Assembly: GCA_012798185.1 (NCBI GenBank)
Contig: JAAZNS010000077.1
Location: forward strand, 1-13,204
Source: Chloroflexota bacterium
GTDB lineage: Bacteria > Chloroflexota > Anaerolineae > Anaerolineales > UBA4823
DNA length: 13,204 nucleotides
Direction of reading: 5' to 3'
The position numbers and the translations under genes are program-made. The notes beneath the pieces were generated by a model. The model was not told where the DNA came from. It ran no database searches and worked only from the letters and a program-made list of their open reading frames with translations. Positions 1 through 6,831 of this stretch are shown here, piece after piece; within the stretch, counting starts at the first letter, position 1; every line of letters begins with the position of its first letter.

Positions 1-278
1 TCCACGCACGATTTCCCGCGGTAGAATAGATGAAAACATCAACCATTTTCGCAGAAACAACTCAAAACAGAAAGAGGCGCACGATGAAATGTTGGTGAGA
101 ATATCTACCTGAGTCCAATGACTGACGGAGGGTTTTTCGGATTCCAGCAACCAGGGCAGCGGATCGCTATTTAGATATTCACACCAACATTTCATCGTGC
201 GCCTCTTTCTGTTTTGAGTTGTTTCTGCGAAAATGGTTGATGTTTTCATCTATTCTACCGCGGGAAATCGTGCGTGGA
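1..278. repeat. Long near-perfect inverted repeat (107-base arms)
   Basis: Bases 1-107 are the reverse complement of 172-278, with one mismatch (98 against 181). The spacer is 108-171. The left arm begins at the first base of the window, so the true repeat may be longer or the window may start at a contig end. No transposase or coding frame is visible inside. It could be the end of a MITE-like or other mobile element, a strong hairpin, or a fold-back artefact of amplification or assembly. The sequence shows the symmetry directly; the origin is open. Confidence 0.93.
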
Positions 279-334
279 GCGAGTAGCAATTCGTACTTGA
301 TATGCCTTTCCTCTCCCGCCCATTCATACCCAAT

Positions 335-351
335 GATAAAATCCACATATG
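335..351 (+). promoter_or_regulatory. Possible -10 box next to the exonuclease start
   Basis: A GATAAAAT sequence at 335-342 lies only six bases before the ATG at 349, and no Shine-Dalgarno sequence precedes that ATG. This would fit a leaderless or nearly leaderless transcript. A TTGATA at 297-302 is too far from this box for normal -35/-10 spacing. The evidence is weak and rests on sequence appearance only. Confidence 0.25.
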
Positions 352-942
352 ACAAAATCCATCGAGTTCTTTATCAGCGTTGACGTGGAAACCGCTGGGG
401 CTAACCCTGCTGATTATGCCCTGTTATCCATCGGTGCCTGTACCCTTGAAGACCCCCCTCAAACATTCTATATTGAGCTGAAACCGACCAGTTATAAATA
501 TCAGCCCGAAGCGTTGGTAGTAAGCGGCTTATCCCTGGAAACACTCAAAGAGACCGGCGTTCCAGCCAAAGAGGCGCTGGAGCAATTCGAGCAATGGATT
601 CATCGCGTGACGCCTAAAAATATGCAGCCAATTTTTGCTGCTTTCAATGCTCCTTTTGATTGGATGTTTATCAACGATTATTTTCTCCGCATCCTGGGGC
701 ACAACCCCTTTGGTCACAAAGCCCTGGATATTAAAGCCCTGTATATGGGTATCCATAAAACTAACTGGGAAGAAACTTCGTATAGTAAAATCAGTGAAGC
801 GCTGGGGATCAATTCGCCCCTCAGCCATCATGCCCTGGATGATGCTGTTCAACAGGCAGCCATATTGAAATTTTTGCTTAAAGAATCCGGAGGAAAATCT
901 CATGAGCAACGAATATCAGGAAGAGCTGAAGAAAATTCTTGA
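349..942 (+). CDS. DEDDh-family 3'-5' exonuclease (RNase T / DnaQ epsilon-like)
   Basis: The protein has 197 residues and is a stand-alone exonuclease domain of typical length. Exo I is the DVETAG motif with D12 and E14. Exo II is FNAPFD with N100 and D104. Exo III is HHALDDA with H160 as general base and D165 as last metal ligand. All four acidic ligands and the histidine are present, so I expect an active, two-metal 3'-5' nuclease that removes nucleotides from DNA or RNA ends in the cytoplasm. Substrate cannot be told from sequence. There are no fused polymerase or helicase domains. Its last 41 bases overlap the next gene, which suggests translational coupling and a shared job. The start has no clear ribosome binding site. 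The family call is firm; RNase T, DnaQ or oligoribonuclease-like roles are all possible. Confidence 0.9.
   Translation: MTKSIEFFISVDVETAGANPADYALLSIGACTLEDPPQTFYIELKPTSYKYQPEALVVSGLSLETLKETGVPAKEALEQFEQWIHRVTPKNMQPIFAAFNAPFDWMFINDYFLRILGHNPFGHKALDIKALYMGIHKTNWEETSYSKISEALGINSPLSHHALDDAVQQAAILKFLLKESGGKSHEQRISGRAEENS
889..893 (+). promoter_or_regulatory. Ribosome binding site inside the exonuclease gene
   Basis: GGAGG lies eight bases before the ATG at 902, within the 3' end of the preceding gene. It fixes the start of the downstream gene and supports translational coupling of the pair. Confidence 0.8.
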
Positions 943-2209
943 ATCAGCGCAGCGGCTGGGGGTGGAGATGGACGAGAGCGACGCGTTGCAGTGGCTCACC
1001 GCCATCACCGCCCAGCAGCAGTCGAATATTGCCCTGGACGAACGGGCGGGCGTTTTTGGGCACAGTGTAACCCTGCTGGATTTTAATGATGCCGAACTGG
1101 CGCATTTTCGCAGGATTGGTAAACTGGTAGAGTTCGCCGATATTCCCGGCAAGGTGGAAACGGCGCTGGCATTATCTGGCTCGGCAGCACAGTCCAAGAT
1201 TCAAACTTACCCCGGTGACGCCGATTACTTCGAGAGGGTTAATATCATCGCCCCAAGCAAAGAAGAAGCCTGCAGCATCCTGGCAGATATTATGCGTGAG
1301 AAAGCGCTTTCCACTATGAAGGGCGATACTTATCAGCTTATCGAGGTAAAATTTGGGTCCTTCCCTTTCGATTTTCAACGCGGAAATAAGCTTTCCAAAC
1401 AGGGCAGCCCGATGTGCTGGTATCCGCCAGAAATTCAAGCCGGGCAAATGGAGGGAGAAACAAATGATGGGGAAAAGGCGGCGATTACCTGGCAGGATGC
1501 TGCCTGCGACCCTGGCTGGTGCAAGCTGGACTGGGTGGTGGCAGACCCGGTGCGTAAACAATTGGTCAATGCCAGCAATATGTTGGATGTGACATGGGAA
1601 GCTCCCGACGGCACGGTTACCCCGCTGGACGGCTACCTGGACGGGTATTTCCAGGAGGTGTACTTGGATGCCGAATCGATCCCCGTGTTAAGCAAGCTGG
1701 TCAAGCATGTTTCCGGCGATGCGCTGGATGATTACGTGGCGCAGCTGGAGAAAGAGGTTAAGAAGTACATAACCAAAGAAGAAAATTACGGCAAGGCTGC
1801 CAAGCGTCTTTACAATATTTTCCGTCTTACCGGGCGCTACGCCGACGCCGCTTATCTACGGGAATTGTTCGATGAGCCGGCTACTATTCTATACCAGATT
1901 GGGGCGTTAATCCGCACGGTGGAGGAGAGCTTTCAGCCCGGCTCGCAAATCGACCGGTCCACCATCCTGAACCAGACGGATGATTTGATCCTGGGTGTAA
2001 CTACCGCCCTGGAAGGAGCAAAGGAAGTAGAAATTGTGCGCATGCTGCTCAATTTCCGCAGCCTTCTGGCCGATGATATTAACCGCGGATCGTTATCACC
2101 GCAAGCCAATGCCGCCCGGGCAGAGGTGGTGAATATCGTCAATAATTTCTTCCGCGAGAAGCTCACCGGCGTGCCTTCGATCGAGGCGTATTTGGAGGGG
2201 TTGAAATAG
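902..2209 (+). CDS. Predicted poly(A)-polymerase-like nucleotidyltransferase
   Basis: The protein has 435 residues and no signal peptide or membrane segment. I did not recognise it by name, but it carries the pattern of the pol-beta nucleotidyltransferase fold. G93-S94 is followed after 11 residues by GDADYF with D106 and D108, and a strand-like KLDWVV with D210 could give the third metal ligand. A later helical stretch, including KRLYNIF near 301-307, resembles the middle domain of poly(A) polymerases. The viral type found in poxviruses and giant viruses comes to mind. If right, it would transfer nucleotides to RNA or another acceptor. It overlaps the exonuclease gene by 41 bases and has its own GGAGG site, so the two are very probably co-expressed. 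A damaged second copy of its 3' end lies at 2515-2572. The reading frame is certain; the fold is inference. Confidence 0.62.
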   Translation: MSNEYQEELKKILESAQRLGVEMDESDALQWLTAITAQQQSNIALDERAGVFGHSVTLLDFNDAELAHFRRIGKLVEFADIPGKVETALALSGSAAQSKIQTYPGDADYFERVNIIAPSKEEACSILADIMREKALSTMKGDTYQLIEVKFGSFPFDFQRGNKLSKQGSPMCWYPPEIQAGQMEGETNDGEKAAITWQDAACDPGWCKLDWVVADPVRKQLVNASNMLDVTWEAPDGTVTPLDGYLDGYFQEVYLDAESIPVLSKLVKHVSGDALDDYVAQLEKEVKKYITKEENYGKAAKRLYNIFRLTGRYADAAYLRELFDEPATILYQIGALIRTVEESFQPGSQIDRSTILNQTDDLILGVTTALEGAKEVEIVRMLLNFRSLLADDINRGSLSPQANAARAEVVNIVNNFFREKLTGVPSIEAYLEGLK

Positions 2210-2239
2210 CTTTGCCCTCTCTTCACCTCCCCTATTCCT

Positions 2240-2281
2240 CCTTACCTCCCCAAAAATTCGTAAAATGTTAGGGGAGGAAGG
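2240..2281 (+). terminator. C/G-rich hairpin after the nucleotidyltransferase gene
   Basis: CCTTACCTCCCC at 2240-2251 pairs with GGGGAGGAAGG at 2271-2281 around an AT-rich loop, with one base unpaired. No T-run follows, so it is not a classical intrinsic terminator. It could slow polymerase or protect the 3' end of the transcript. Confidence 0.4.
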
Positions 2282-2343
2282 GAGGGGTCCAAAGGACAGG
2301 GAGATGGGGGCGAAAAATCATTTGCTGCCTGACCCTACCCAAA

Positions 2344-2360
2344 CCCTCCCCGCTGGAGGG
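2344..2360. repeat. Short perfect hairpin CCCTCC/GGAGGG
   Basis: CCCTCC at 2344-2349 pairs with GGAGGG at 2355-2360 across a five-base loop. Such short C/G hairpins are often parts of dispersed intergenic repeats. Only one copy of this exact form is seen here. Confidence 0.45.
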
Positions 2361-2514
2361 GAAAGCGTTTGGTGAATTGCGAGTAATGGTTTGATTTGAT
2401 TGGTATTAATCGGGTTTGTTGAATGACATAGTCGGTGGGGACGGTTATCAAGAATTCAACCTGCGGAATAGAGGGGTATGGCGAAAGAGGGTAGGGTTGT
2501 ATTGCTAGTTGCTG

Positions 2515-2620
2515 CTTCTGCAAGCAGCTCACCGGCGCGGCCTCGAACGAGGCATATTTGGAGGGGGTGAAGCAACGCTGCTATTCTGCCTTTCTACTGG
2601 GGCTGTCTAAAAAGTTATAA
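2515..2620 (+). pseudogene. Remnant of a second copy of the nucleotidyltransferase 3' end
   Basis: Bases 2515-2572 match 2149-2206, the last codons of the preceding gene, at 48 of 58 positions without gaps. The reading frame is kept: LTG, S, EAYLEG and K recur in the same order. The normal stop position is changed to a glutamine codon, and the frame runs on to TAA at 2618-2620. An in-frame stop at 2492-2494 and the lack of a start exclude a working gene. The fragment is therefore probably what is left of a paralogous copy or of a local duplication. Mismatches spread along its length suggest it is not recent. Confidence 0.75.
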
Positions 2621-2621
2621 A

Positions 2622-2708
2622 TGTCATGTTGCACGAATTGTGTTTCGCCAAGCGGAGCGAAACATCTATTCTAAAATAAATAGAATCTTCGTTCCGCTCA
2701 GGGTGACA
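2622..2708. repeat. Palindromic intergenic repeat (TGTCA ... TGACA)
   Basis: The element is bounded by TGTCA at 2622-2626 and TGACA at 2704-2708. Inside, AGCGGAGCGAA at 2651-2661 pairs with the inverted TTCGTTCCGCT at 2688-2698 with one mismatch, and ATTCTA/TAGAAT closes an AT-rich loop. A very similar wording, with 'GTTCCGCTCAGGGTGACA'-like ends, is familiar to me from dispersed intergenic repeats of many environmental bacteria. That would make it a small non-autonomous repeat; only this copy is visible in the window. Confidence 0.6.
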
Positions 2709-2835
2709 GTGTACTCTTGGGGCAGCTTCTTGCAGCGGCAACAAATTTTCCCTAATTGGGAAGATTTTGAACCCAGTTGGCTGCGCGACTTTCACCTTGT
2801 GTCTACGTATATACAGATAACGATCCAACGTCAAG

Positions 2836-2862
2836 TTGGTGTTCCAAATGGCTTTTTATAAA
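2836..2862 (+). promoter_or_regulatory. Possible crtI promoter
   Basis: TTGGTG at 2836-2841 and TATAAA at 2857-2862 are separated by 15 bases and lie 19 bases before the chosen crtI start. A small dyad, CCAAC (2825-2829) and GTTGG (2835-2839), overlaps the -35 box and could bind a regulator. The spacing is short, so the call is weak. Confidence 0.3.
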
Positions 2863-2881
2863 GGTTAAAGAAAAGTATTGT

Positions 2882-4384
2882 ATGGTCGAAACGAAAAAAC
2901 CTAAAATTCTTGTTGTTGGTGCCGGTATCGGTGGTATCGCCGCGGCTGCCTTACTCGCTCGTGATGGATTTAATGTCACAGTGGTTGAAAAAAATGAACA
3001 GCCAGGGGGACGTTGTGGACGCATGCTCATCGACGGCTTCACTTTTGATACCGGCGCTACACTTTTTCTGATGCGTGATCTATACGAACGTTTGTTTGCC
3101 GAATTGGGTGAGCGCCTGGAAGATTACCTTGATTTGCAGCGCGTCGACCCTACCTATCACCTGCATTTTTCAGATAATTCCCAATTGCAATTGACAGCCG
3201 ACCTGCCCGAATTGCAGAGCCAGCTGGAAGCCATTGAACCGGGCAGTTTTGTACGTTTGCTGGATTATCTCGAGGAAGGCAATTATCACTACAAACAATC
3301 CATTCCCCGTTTCGTGGAAAAAGATTTTCACAGCCTGTTCGAATTCATCAATCCATCTAATTTATGGCTTGTTATGCGCATCAAAGCTTTAATTAGCCAC
3401 TCCCGTAATATTGCAAGGTATTTCAAAGACCCAAGGCTGCAAATGGCTTTCACTTTTCAAGATATGTATATGGGGTTGAGCCCCTATCAGTCGCCAGCGC
3501 TATATTCGCTAATGCAATATGCCGAGCTTGCCAATGGGTTGTGGTATCCCAGGGGCGGTATGTATAGCATTACCGAAGCCTTGGTGAATATTGCAAAAAA
3601 AGCGGGTGTGAAAATAATACTAAATGCTCCGGTCAAAAGCATCCTGGTAAACGGTAATCAAGCTTCGGGGCTTGCCATGTGCGATGGACGTACCTTATCG
3701 AGCGATATTGTAATTGCTAATGCTGATACGGGTTATGTCTATGATAAGCTCCTTCCTCCCAATGGACACCCTAGCATTACCGAGACGCGAGAATACGGCT
3801 GTTCTACGATCATGTTCTATTGGGGATTGGATAAACAATACCCACAGCTAGCAGCCCACAACTTGTTTTTTAGCGGCGATTACCGCCGGGGTTTCGATGT
3901 GATCTTCAAAGACCTATCCATGGCAGATCAGCCCAATTTTTATATTCATGCTCCTGTACGCCTCGATCCAACCATGGCGCCTAAAGATTATGAGACCTTA
4001 TATGCCGCTGTTCCGGTTGGACGGATTAGTAATGCAAATCATCAGGATTGGCGTTTCATGCAAGCCAAAGCCCGAGCCTTTATCGTGCAGCGCCTTGCAA
4101 AAATTGGCATCACCGACTTGGAAGAACATATTGTTGTGGAAAAAAGTTTCACACCCAAAGATTGGCAGGACCGCTATAACCTGCCTTTCGGCTCCACGCA
4201 TGGGTTAAGCCACAAGCTCACCCAAATGGCATATCTGCGCCCTGCATACCAGCATGTTCGTTATCCCAACCTATATTTCGTAGGCGCCAGCACGCATCCC
4301 GGCACGGGTATTCCCACGGTGATGGTCTCATCACGGCTTGTTGCGAAACGAGTTCATCAAGATTGGAGAGGCGTCTATGATTGA
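2882..4384 (+). CDS. crtI: Phytoene desaturase (CrtI type)
   Basis: This 500-residue FAD-dependent desaturase would introduce double bases' worth of conjugation into phytoene, giving zeta-carotene, neurosporene or lycopene at the membrane. The N-terminus has the dinucleotide-binding fold: GAGIGG at 13-18, the ribose-binding E36, and PGGRCG at 41-46. The C-terminus has the CrtI signature GASTHPGTGIPTVMVSSR at 468-485. Length is normal for the family. I chose ATG 2882 because the GxGxxG motif then sits near the N-terminus as in relatives; the ATG at 2777 would add 35 unlikely residues and has no ribosome binding site. The gene overlaps crtB by eight bases, so the two act together. The number of desaturation steps cannot be read from sequence. 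A diapophytoene or other CrtI-like specificity is possible but less likely beside crtB. Confidence 0.9.
   Translation: MVETKKPKILVVGAGIGGIAAAALLARDGFNVTVVEKNEQPGGRCGRMLIDGFTFDTGATLFLMRDLYERLFAELGERLEDYLDLQRVDPTYHLHFSDNSQLQLTADLPELQSQLEAIEPGSFVRLLDYLEEGNYHYKQSIPRFVEKDFHSLFEFINPSNLWLVMRIKALISHSRNIARYFKDPRLQMAFTFQDMYMGLSPYQSPALYSLMQYAELANGLWYPRGGMYSITEALVNIAKKAGVKIILNAPVKSILVNGNQASGLAMCDGRTLSSDIVIANADTGYVYDKLLPPNGHPSITETREYGCSTIMFYWGLDKQYPQLAAHNLFFSGDYRRGFDVIFKDLSMADQPNFYIHAPVRLDPTMAPKDYETLYAAVPVGRISNANHQDWRFMQAKARAFIVQRLAKIGITDLEEHIVVEKSFTPKDWQDRYNLPFGSTHGLSHKLTQMAYLRPAYQHVRYPNLYFVGASTHPGTGIPTVMVSSRLVAKRVHQDWRGVYD
4365..4384 (+). promoter_or_regulatory. crtI/crtB overlap with ribosome binding site
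   Basis: GGAGAG at 4365-4370 lies six bases before ATG 4377, and crtI ends with TGA at 4382-4384. The eight-base overlap fixes the crtB start and points to coupled translation. The earlier in-frame ATG-like start at 4338 lacks such a site. Confidence 0.8.
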
Positions 4385-5339
4385 CACAGCAAGATTAGCT
4401 CGCCGAATTACATGGGCAAGCAGTAAACAATCGTTTCTTACCGCATGGTTATTAGCCGACCGAAATCTGGTGGATGATTGCCTGCGGGGGTATGCTTATT
4501 TTCGGTGGGCGGATGATGTCATCGATCATGTGCTTTCAGGACGAAATGCCCGCCTGCAGTTTATCGAACGGCAAAAATCGCTGGTAGAACAGTTTTATGG
4601 CGGGGAATGGCCGGCTGATCTTTCACCGGAGGAAGTTATCCTTGCTGACCTGATTGCTCACGACCGGCGGACGAATGACGGGCTGCAATCGTTTATCTGT
4701 AATTTCCTGGCTGTACTCGAGTTCGACGCCGAACGCAAGGGGCGCCTGATCAATAATGACGAACTGCGCCGTTATTCCGATTTGTTGGCAACCGCTGTAA
4801 TCGACGGCATTCAGTATTTCATTGGCAATAGTTTTACCTACCCCAAACCTGAAATCCGTTGCCGGGCTGTGGTGGGTGCGCATGTGACTCATATGCTCAG
4901 AGATACGCTGGAAGATCTCTCTATGGGGTATATTAACATCCCGGCAGAATATATCGATGAGCATGGTATCGATTTATATGATATGCGTGAGGAACAATTA
5001 CGGTGCTGGGTTCGGGAACGGGTACGCCTAGCGCGGTCTTGTTTTCGAGAAGGTAAGCAATATATTGAATCGCTGAAAATGCTGCGCTGCAAACTGGCTG
5101 GGTATTGGTATTGTGCTCGTTTCGAGCGCATCCTGGACGCCATCGAACGGAATGGATATTGCCTACAGCCAGCGCCGGGTGACACGAATGAAATATCTGC
5201 CTGGCTGGCGATGGCGCGACTGGGGTTGGCAACCATCATAAATCATGCGGCTGGTCGATTATGGGGTAGCCTTCCATCAGTCAAATCAACGATCAAATCT
5301 AAAGCAGCTACCTCCCGCCATTCGATTCAAATCGAATAG
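4377..5339 (+). CDS. crtB: Phytoene synthase (squalene/phytoene synthase family)
   Basis: The 320-residue protein would join two geranylgeranyl diphosphates head to head to give phytoene, the substrate of the CrtI encoded just upstream. Both aspartate-rich, magnesium-diphosphate binding motifs are present: DDVID at 46-50 and RDTLED at 175-180, the latter followed by GYINIPAEYI as in the family. The length is normal for family members, and no membrane segment is obvious. The C-terminal 30 residues are basic and serine-rich and look family-unspecific. Relatives such as HpnC/HpnD make hydroxysqualene and share these motifs, but those usually sit with hopanoid genes, which are absent here. Adjacent crtI makes the carotenoid role the best reading. 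Confidence 0.87.
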   Translation: MIDTARLARRITWASSKQSFLTAWLLADRNLVDDCLRGYAYFRWADDVIDHVLSGRNARLQFIERQKSLVEQFYGGEWPADLSPEEVILADLIAHDRRTNDGLQSFICNFLAVLEFDAERKGRLINNDELRRYSDLLATAVIDGIQYFIGNSFTYPKPEIRCRAVVGAHVTHMLRDTLEDLSMGYINIPAEYIDEHGIDLYDMREEQLRCWVRERVRLARSCFREGKQYIESLKMLRCKLAGYWYCARFERILDAIERNGYCLQPAPGDTNEISAWLAMARLGLATIINHAAGRLWGSLPSVKSTIKSKAATSRHSIQIE

Positions 5340-5445
5340 CACGCAATTTGCATTTTTACAGATTGATATCTTACCGGGTTCGGTATAACATTCATATTCG
5401 TTGCTGAGCCGGACTGAAATACGCCCATAATTTAAATAACACACA

Positions 5446-5475
5446 TTGCTGGCTGAGCCTGTCGGAGCCAGCCAA
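5446..5475. repeat. REP-like palindrome after crtB, possible terminator
   Basis: GCTGGCT at 5448-5454 pairs perfectly with AGCCAGC at 5466-5472 around GAGCCTGTCGG. Flanking TT and AA extend the stem with one bulged base. A T-rich stretch follows at 5479-5494, though not directly, so it may help end the crt transcript. The core 'GAGCCTGTCG' reminds me of a widespread dispersed palindrome in bacterial intergenic DNA; that part is memory, not seen here. Confidence 0.55.
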
Positions 5476-5520
5476 GACTTTTCCTGTTTTTATTTCAGAA
5501 AACCGAGAGGCAGGGTCAAC

Positions 5521-5548
5521 TTTACTTTTAGCGGTTCGATGATATTAT
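5521..5548 (+). promoter_or_regulatory. Probable promoter of the hydrolase gene
   Basis: TTTACT at 5521-5526 and TATTAT at 5543-5548 are separated by 16 bases. The AT-rich -10 region has alternative TATATT at 5546-5551. The gene start lies about 40 bases downstream. Confidence 0.42.
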
Positions 5549-5561
5549 ATTAATTATCATC
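5538..5561. promoter_or_regulatory. Operator-like dyad over the -10 region
   Basis: GATGATA at 5538-5544 and TATCATC at 5555-5561 are perfect inverted repeats with a 10-base AT-rich centre. The dyad covers the proposed -10 box, the usual place for a repressor site. The binding protein is unknown; no regulator gene adjoins it. Confidence 0.5.
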
Positions 5562-5588
5562 AGCCTATTCTCACCAAGGAGACAGCTT

Positions 5589-6302
5589 ATGGATAAATTA
5601 GCGACAGAGTACTTGACCCTGCCTGATATAAAACTGGCATATCGGCAGTATGGGGAAGGCACACCGTTGATCCTTCTCCATGGCAATTCCGAAAGCAAAA
5701 ACATCTTCAAACATTACCAGATAGGTCATTTCAAGGATTATCACACCATCGCCATCGACAGCCGCGGGCATGGTGAGAGCATCTCCGATGACGATGCGTA
5801 TTCGATCGATCAATACAGTGACGATGTTATTGCATTCTGTAAGGCAAAAGGCATCGAGCAGGCTTATGTGATCGGTTACAGCGACGGAGGCAATATCTGC
5901 CTGTTCCTGGCTAAAAAAGCGCCGCAAATCTTTACCAAAATCGTTGCCATCTCACCCAATTATTTAGTAAGCGGCACAACAGACGGGGCGTTGAAATTGA
6001 TCAAAAATATTACCAAGATTTTTAGAATTCTGGGTAAATTAGGCTTCAATACCAATAAATATTTAATGCGGTTTCAGCTGATGCTGGAGGATATCGGGCT
6101 GAGCGATGAGGATTTAAAAAGCATCAATGCCAGTATGATGATTTTGTATGCCGAGAAAGATTTGATCAAGGAAGACCATATCCTGCAAATGGGACGGCTG
6201 ATCCCCAATGTTCGTGTTCAAAAGATCGCTGACTGCAGCCACATCACGATTTACCAAAAGCCAGATGCCATCGAGGCGATCAAGCGGTTTTTTGCTGATT
6301 GA
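5589..6302 (+). CDS. Alpha/beta hydrolase
   Basis: The 237-residue protein has the complete set of alpha/beta hydrolase landmarks. HG at 31-32 belongs to the oxyanion region, GYSDGG carries the nucleophile S98, D191 lies in YAEKD, and H218 lies in DCSH. It would hydrolyse an ester, lactone, amide or similar small substrate in the cytoplasm; no signal peptide is seen. A cap of helices probably lies around 125-180. The start is well supported by AAGGAG at 5576-5581, seven bases before the ATG. A hairpin and its own promoter separate it from crtB, so it need not belong to carotenoid synthesis. The substrate cannot be predicted. Confidence 0.88.
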   Translation: MDKLATEYLTLPDIKLAYRQYGEGTPLILLHGNSESKNIFKHYQIGHFKDYHTIAIDSRGHGESISDDDAYSIDQYSDDVIAFCKAKGIEQAYVIGYSDGGNICLFLAKKAPQIFTKIVAISPNYLVSGTTDGALKLIKNITKIFRILGKLGFNTNKYLMRFQLMLEDIGLSDEDLKSINASMMILYAEKDLIKEDHILQMGRLIPNVRVQKIADCSHITIYQKPDAIEAIKRFFAD

Positions 6303-6369
6303 GCTATTGGTTTTTGGTTAAAAAATTACGGTTATCGGCGGTTCTGCCGCTCGGGCGTGGGGAATCGAT

Positions 6370-6593
6370 ATGAAGACCCACAAAGATGAAGTGATGTATG
6401 ACTTCGAAATCATCAAAGGGCACTTCTTACAGCCAGCCTGGTGGAAGGTTTTTAAGATATTTTTTAATTGGCGCTACTACCGGTTATGTATCCTTTTGGG
6501 GCTAGGCAAAGTCAGCGGTGTTTTTATTATTATTCTGCCATCATTTTCTTTGCCCTGATCGCCTTCGCCGTCAGCCGGATTTTGCCGATATAG
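6370..6593 (+). pseudogene. Small membrane protein gene with probable frameshift
   Basis: The open frame from ATG 6370 runs 62 codons to TGA 6556-6558. At the run of five T at 6521-6525 the protein text changes character. If the run held six T, the frame would continue as YYYSAIIFFALIAFAVSR and end at TAG 6591-6593, about 74 residues with a normal hydrophobic C-terminal helix. I infer a one-base loss in a homopolymer, either a real mutation or a sequence error. A purine-rich GGGG stands before the ATG. The first half has an amphipathic, tryptophan- and tyrosine-rich stretch (FLQPAWWKVFKIFFNW). I do not recognise the family, and it may not be a gene at all. Confidence 0.4.
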
Positions 6594-6776
6594 GCAGGGA
6601 ATAAAAGAAAGCTGTCTCTTTTTAGCTATCAGCTATCGGCTGTAACTACTCGATTCTTGATTTTTATTTTTTTCTCTGCGAACTCTGCGGCTCAGCGGTT
6701 TTATCTTTTTTAATCATTGAGCTGTATCTGTGAAATCAGTTAAATCAGCGGTTCGCTTATATAGCGATAAAACCGG
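6594..6776. other. AT-rich intergenic stretch with repeat-like phrases
   Basis: No gene is visible. The stretch contains a short tandem (GCTATCAGCTATCGGCT), and phrases such as CTCTGCGAACTCTGCGG and CTGTGAAATCAGTTAAATCAG that resemble common intergenic repeats of environmental bacteria. No HigB-type toxin gene is seen here, where it would normally precede the HigA-like gene. Confidence 0.4.
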
Positions 6777-6803
6777 TTGACTTTGGGAATGGGGATGTAT
6801 AAT
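6777..6803 (+). promoter_or_regulatory. Probable promoter of the HigA-like gene
   Basis: TTGACT at 6777-6782 and a perfect TATAAT at 6798-6803 are separated by 15 bases, slightly short. The proposed start lies about 28 bases downstream. It is the best -10 match among the intergenic regions. Confidence 0.55.
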
Positions 6804-6831
6804 CACTGGTAGTGCTTGGTAATGGATAAGA

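Larger units (their letters stand above)
2210..2881. other. Intergenic region with hairpins, gene remnant and repeat
   Basis: No intact gene is visible in these 672 bases. The region begins with a pyrimidine-rich then purine-rich stretch, continues with a short C/G hairpin, and holds a remnant of the preceding gene and a palindromic repeat, each listed separately. The layout suggests past duplication and repeat insertion between the exonuclease/nucleotidyltransferase pair and the carotenoid genes. Confidence 0.7.

Noticed and set aside
1..278. CRISPR array or tRNA in the repeated region
   Set aside because: There is only one inverted pair, no regularly spaced direct repeats, and no cloverleaf. 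No tRNA, rRNA or CRISPR was seen anywhere in the window.
1172..1561. Long open frame on the - strand inside the nucleotidyltransferase gene
   Set aside because: It mirrors a well-supported + strand gene, has no ribosome binding site and has no recognisable motifs. The same holds for - strand frames at 4623-5239 and 11824-12195.
2777..2881. Longer N-terminus for CrtI from ATG 2777
   Set aside because: It adds 35 residues without family character in front of the dinucleotide-binding motif and has no ribosome binding site.
4338..4376. Earlier start for crtB
   Set aside because: ATG 4377 has GGAGAG at the right distance and starts with typical family sequence; the earlier start lies deep in crtI.
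6594..6831. HigB toxin gene expected before HigA
   Set aside because: No frame of sufficient length or toxin motif is visible on either strand.
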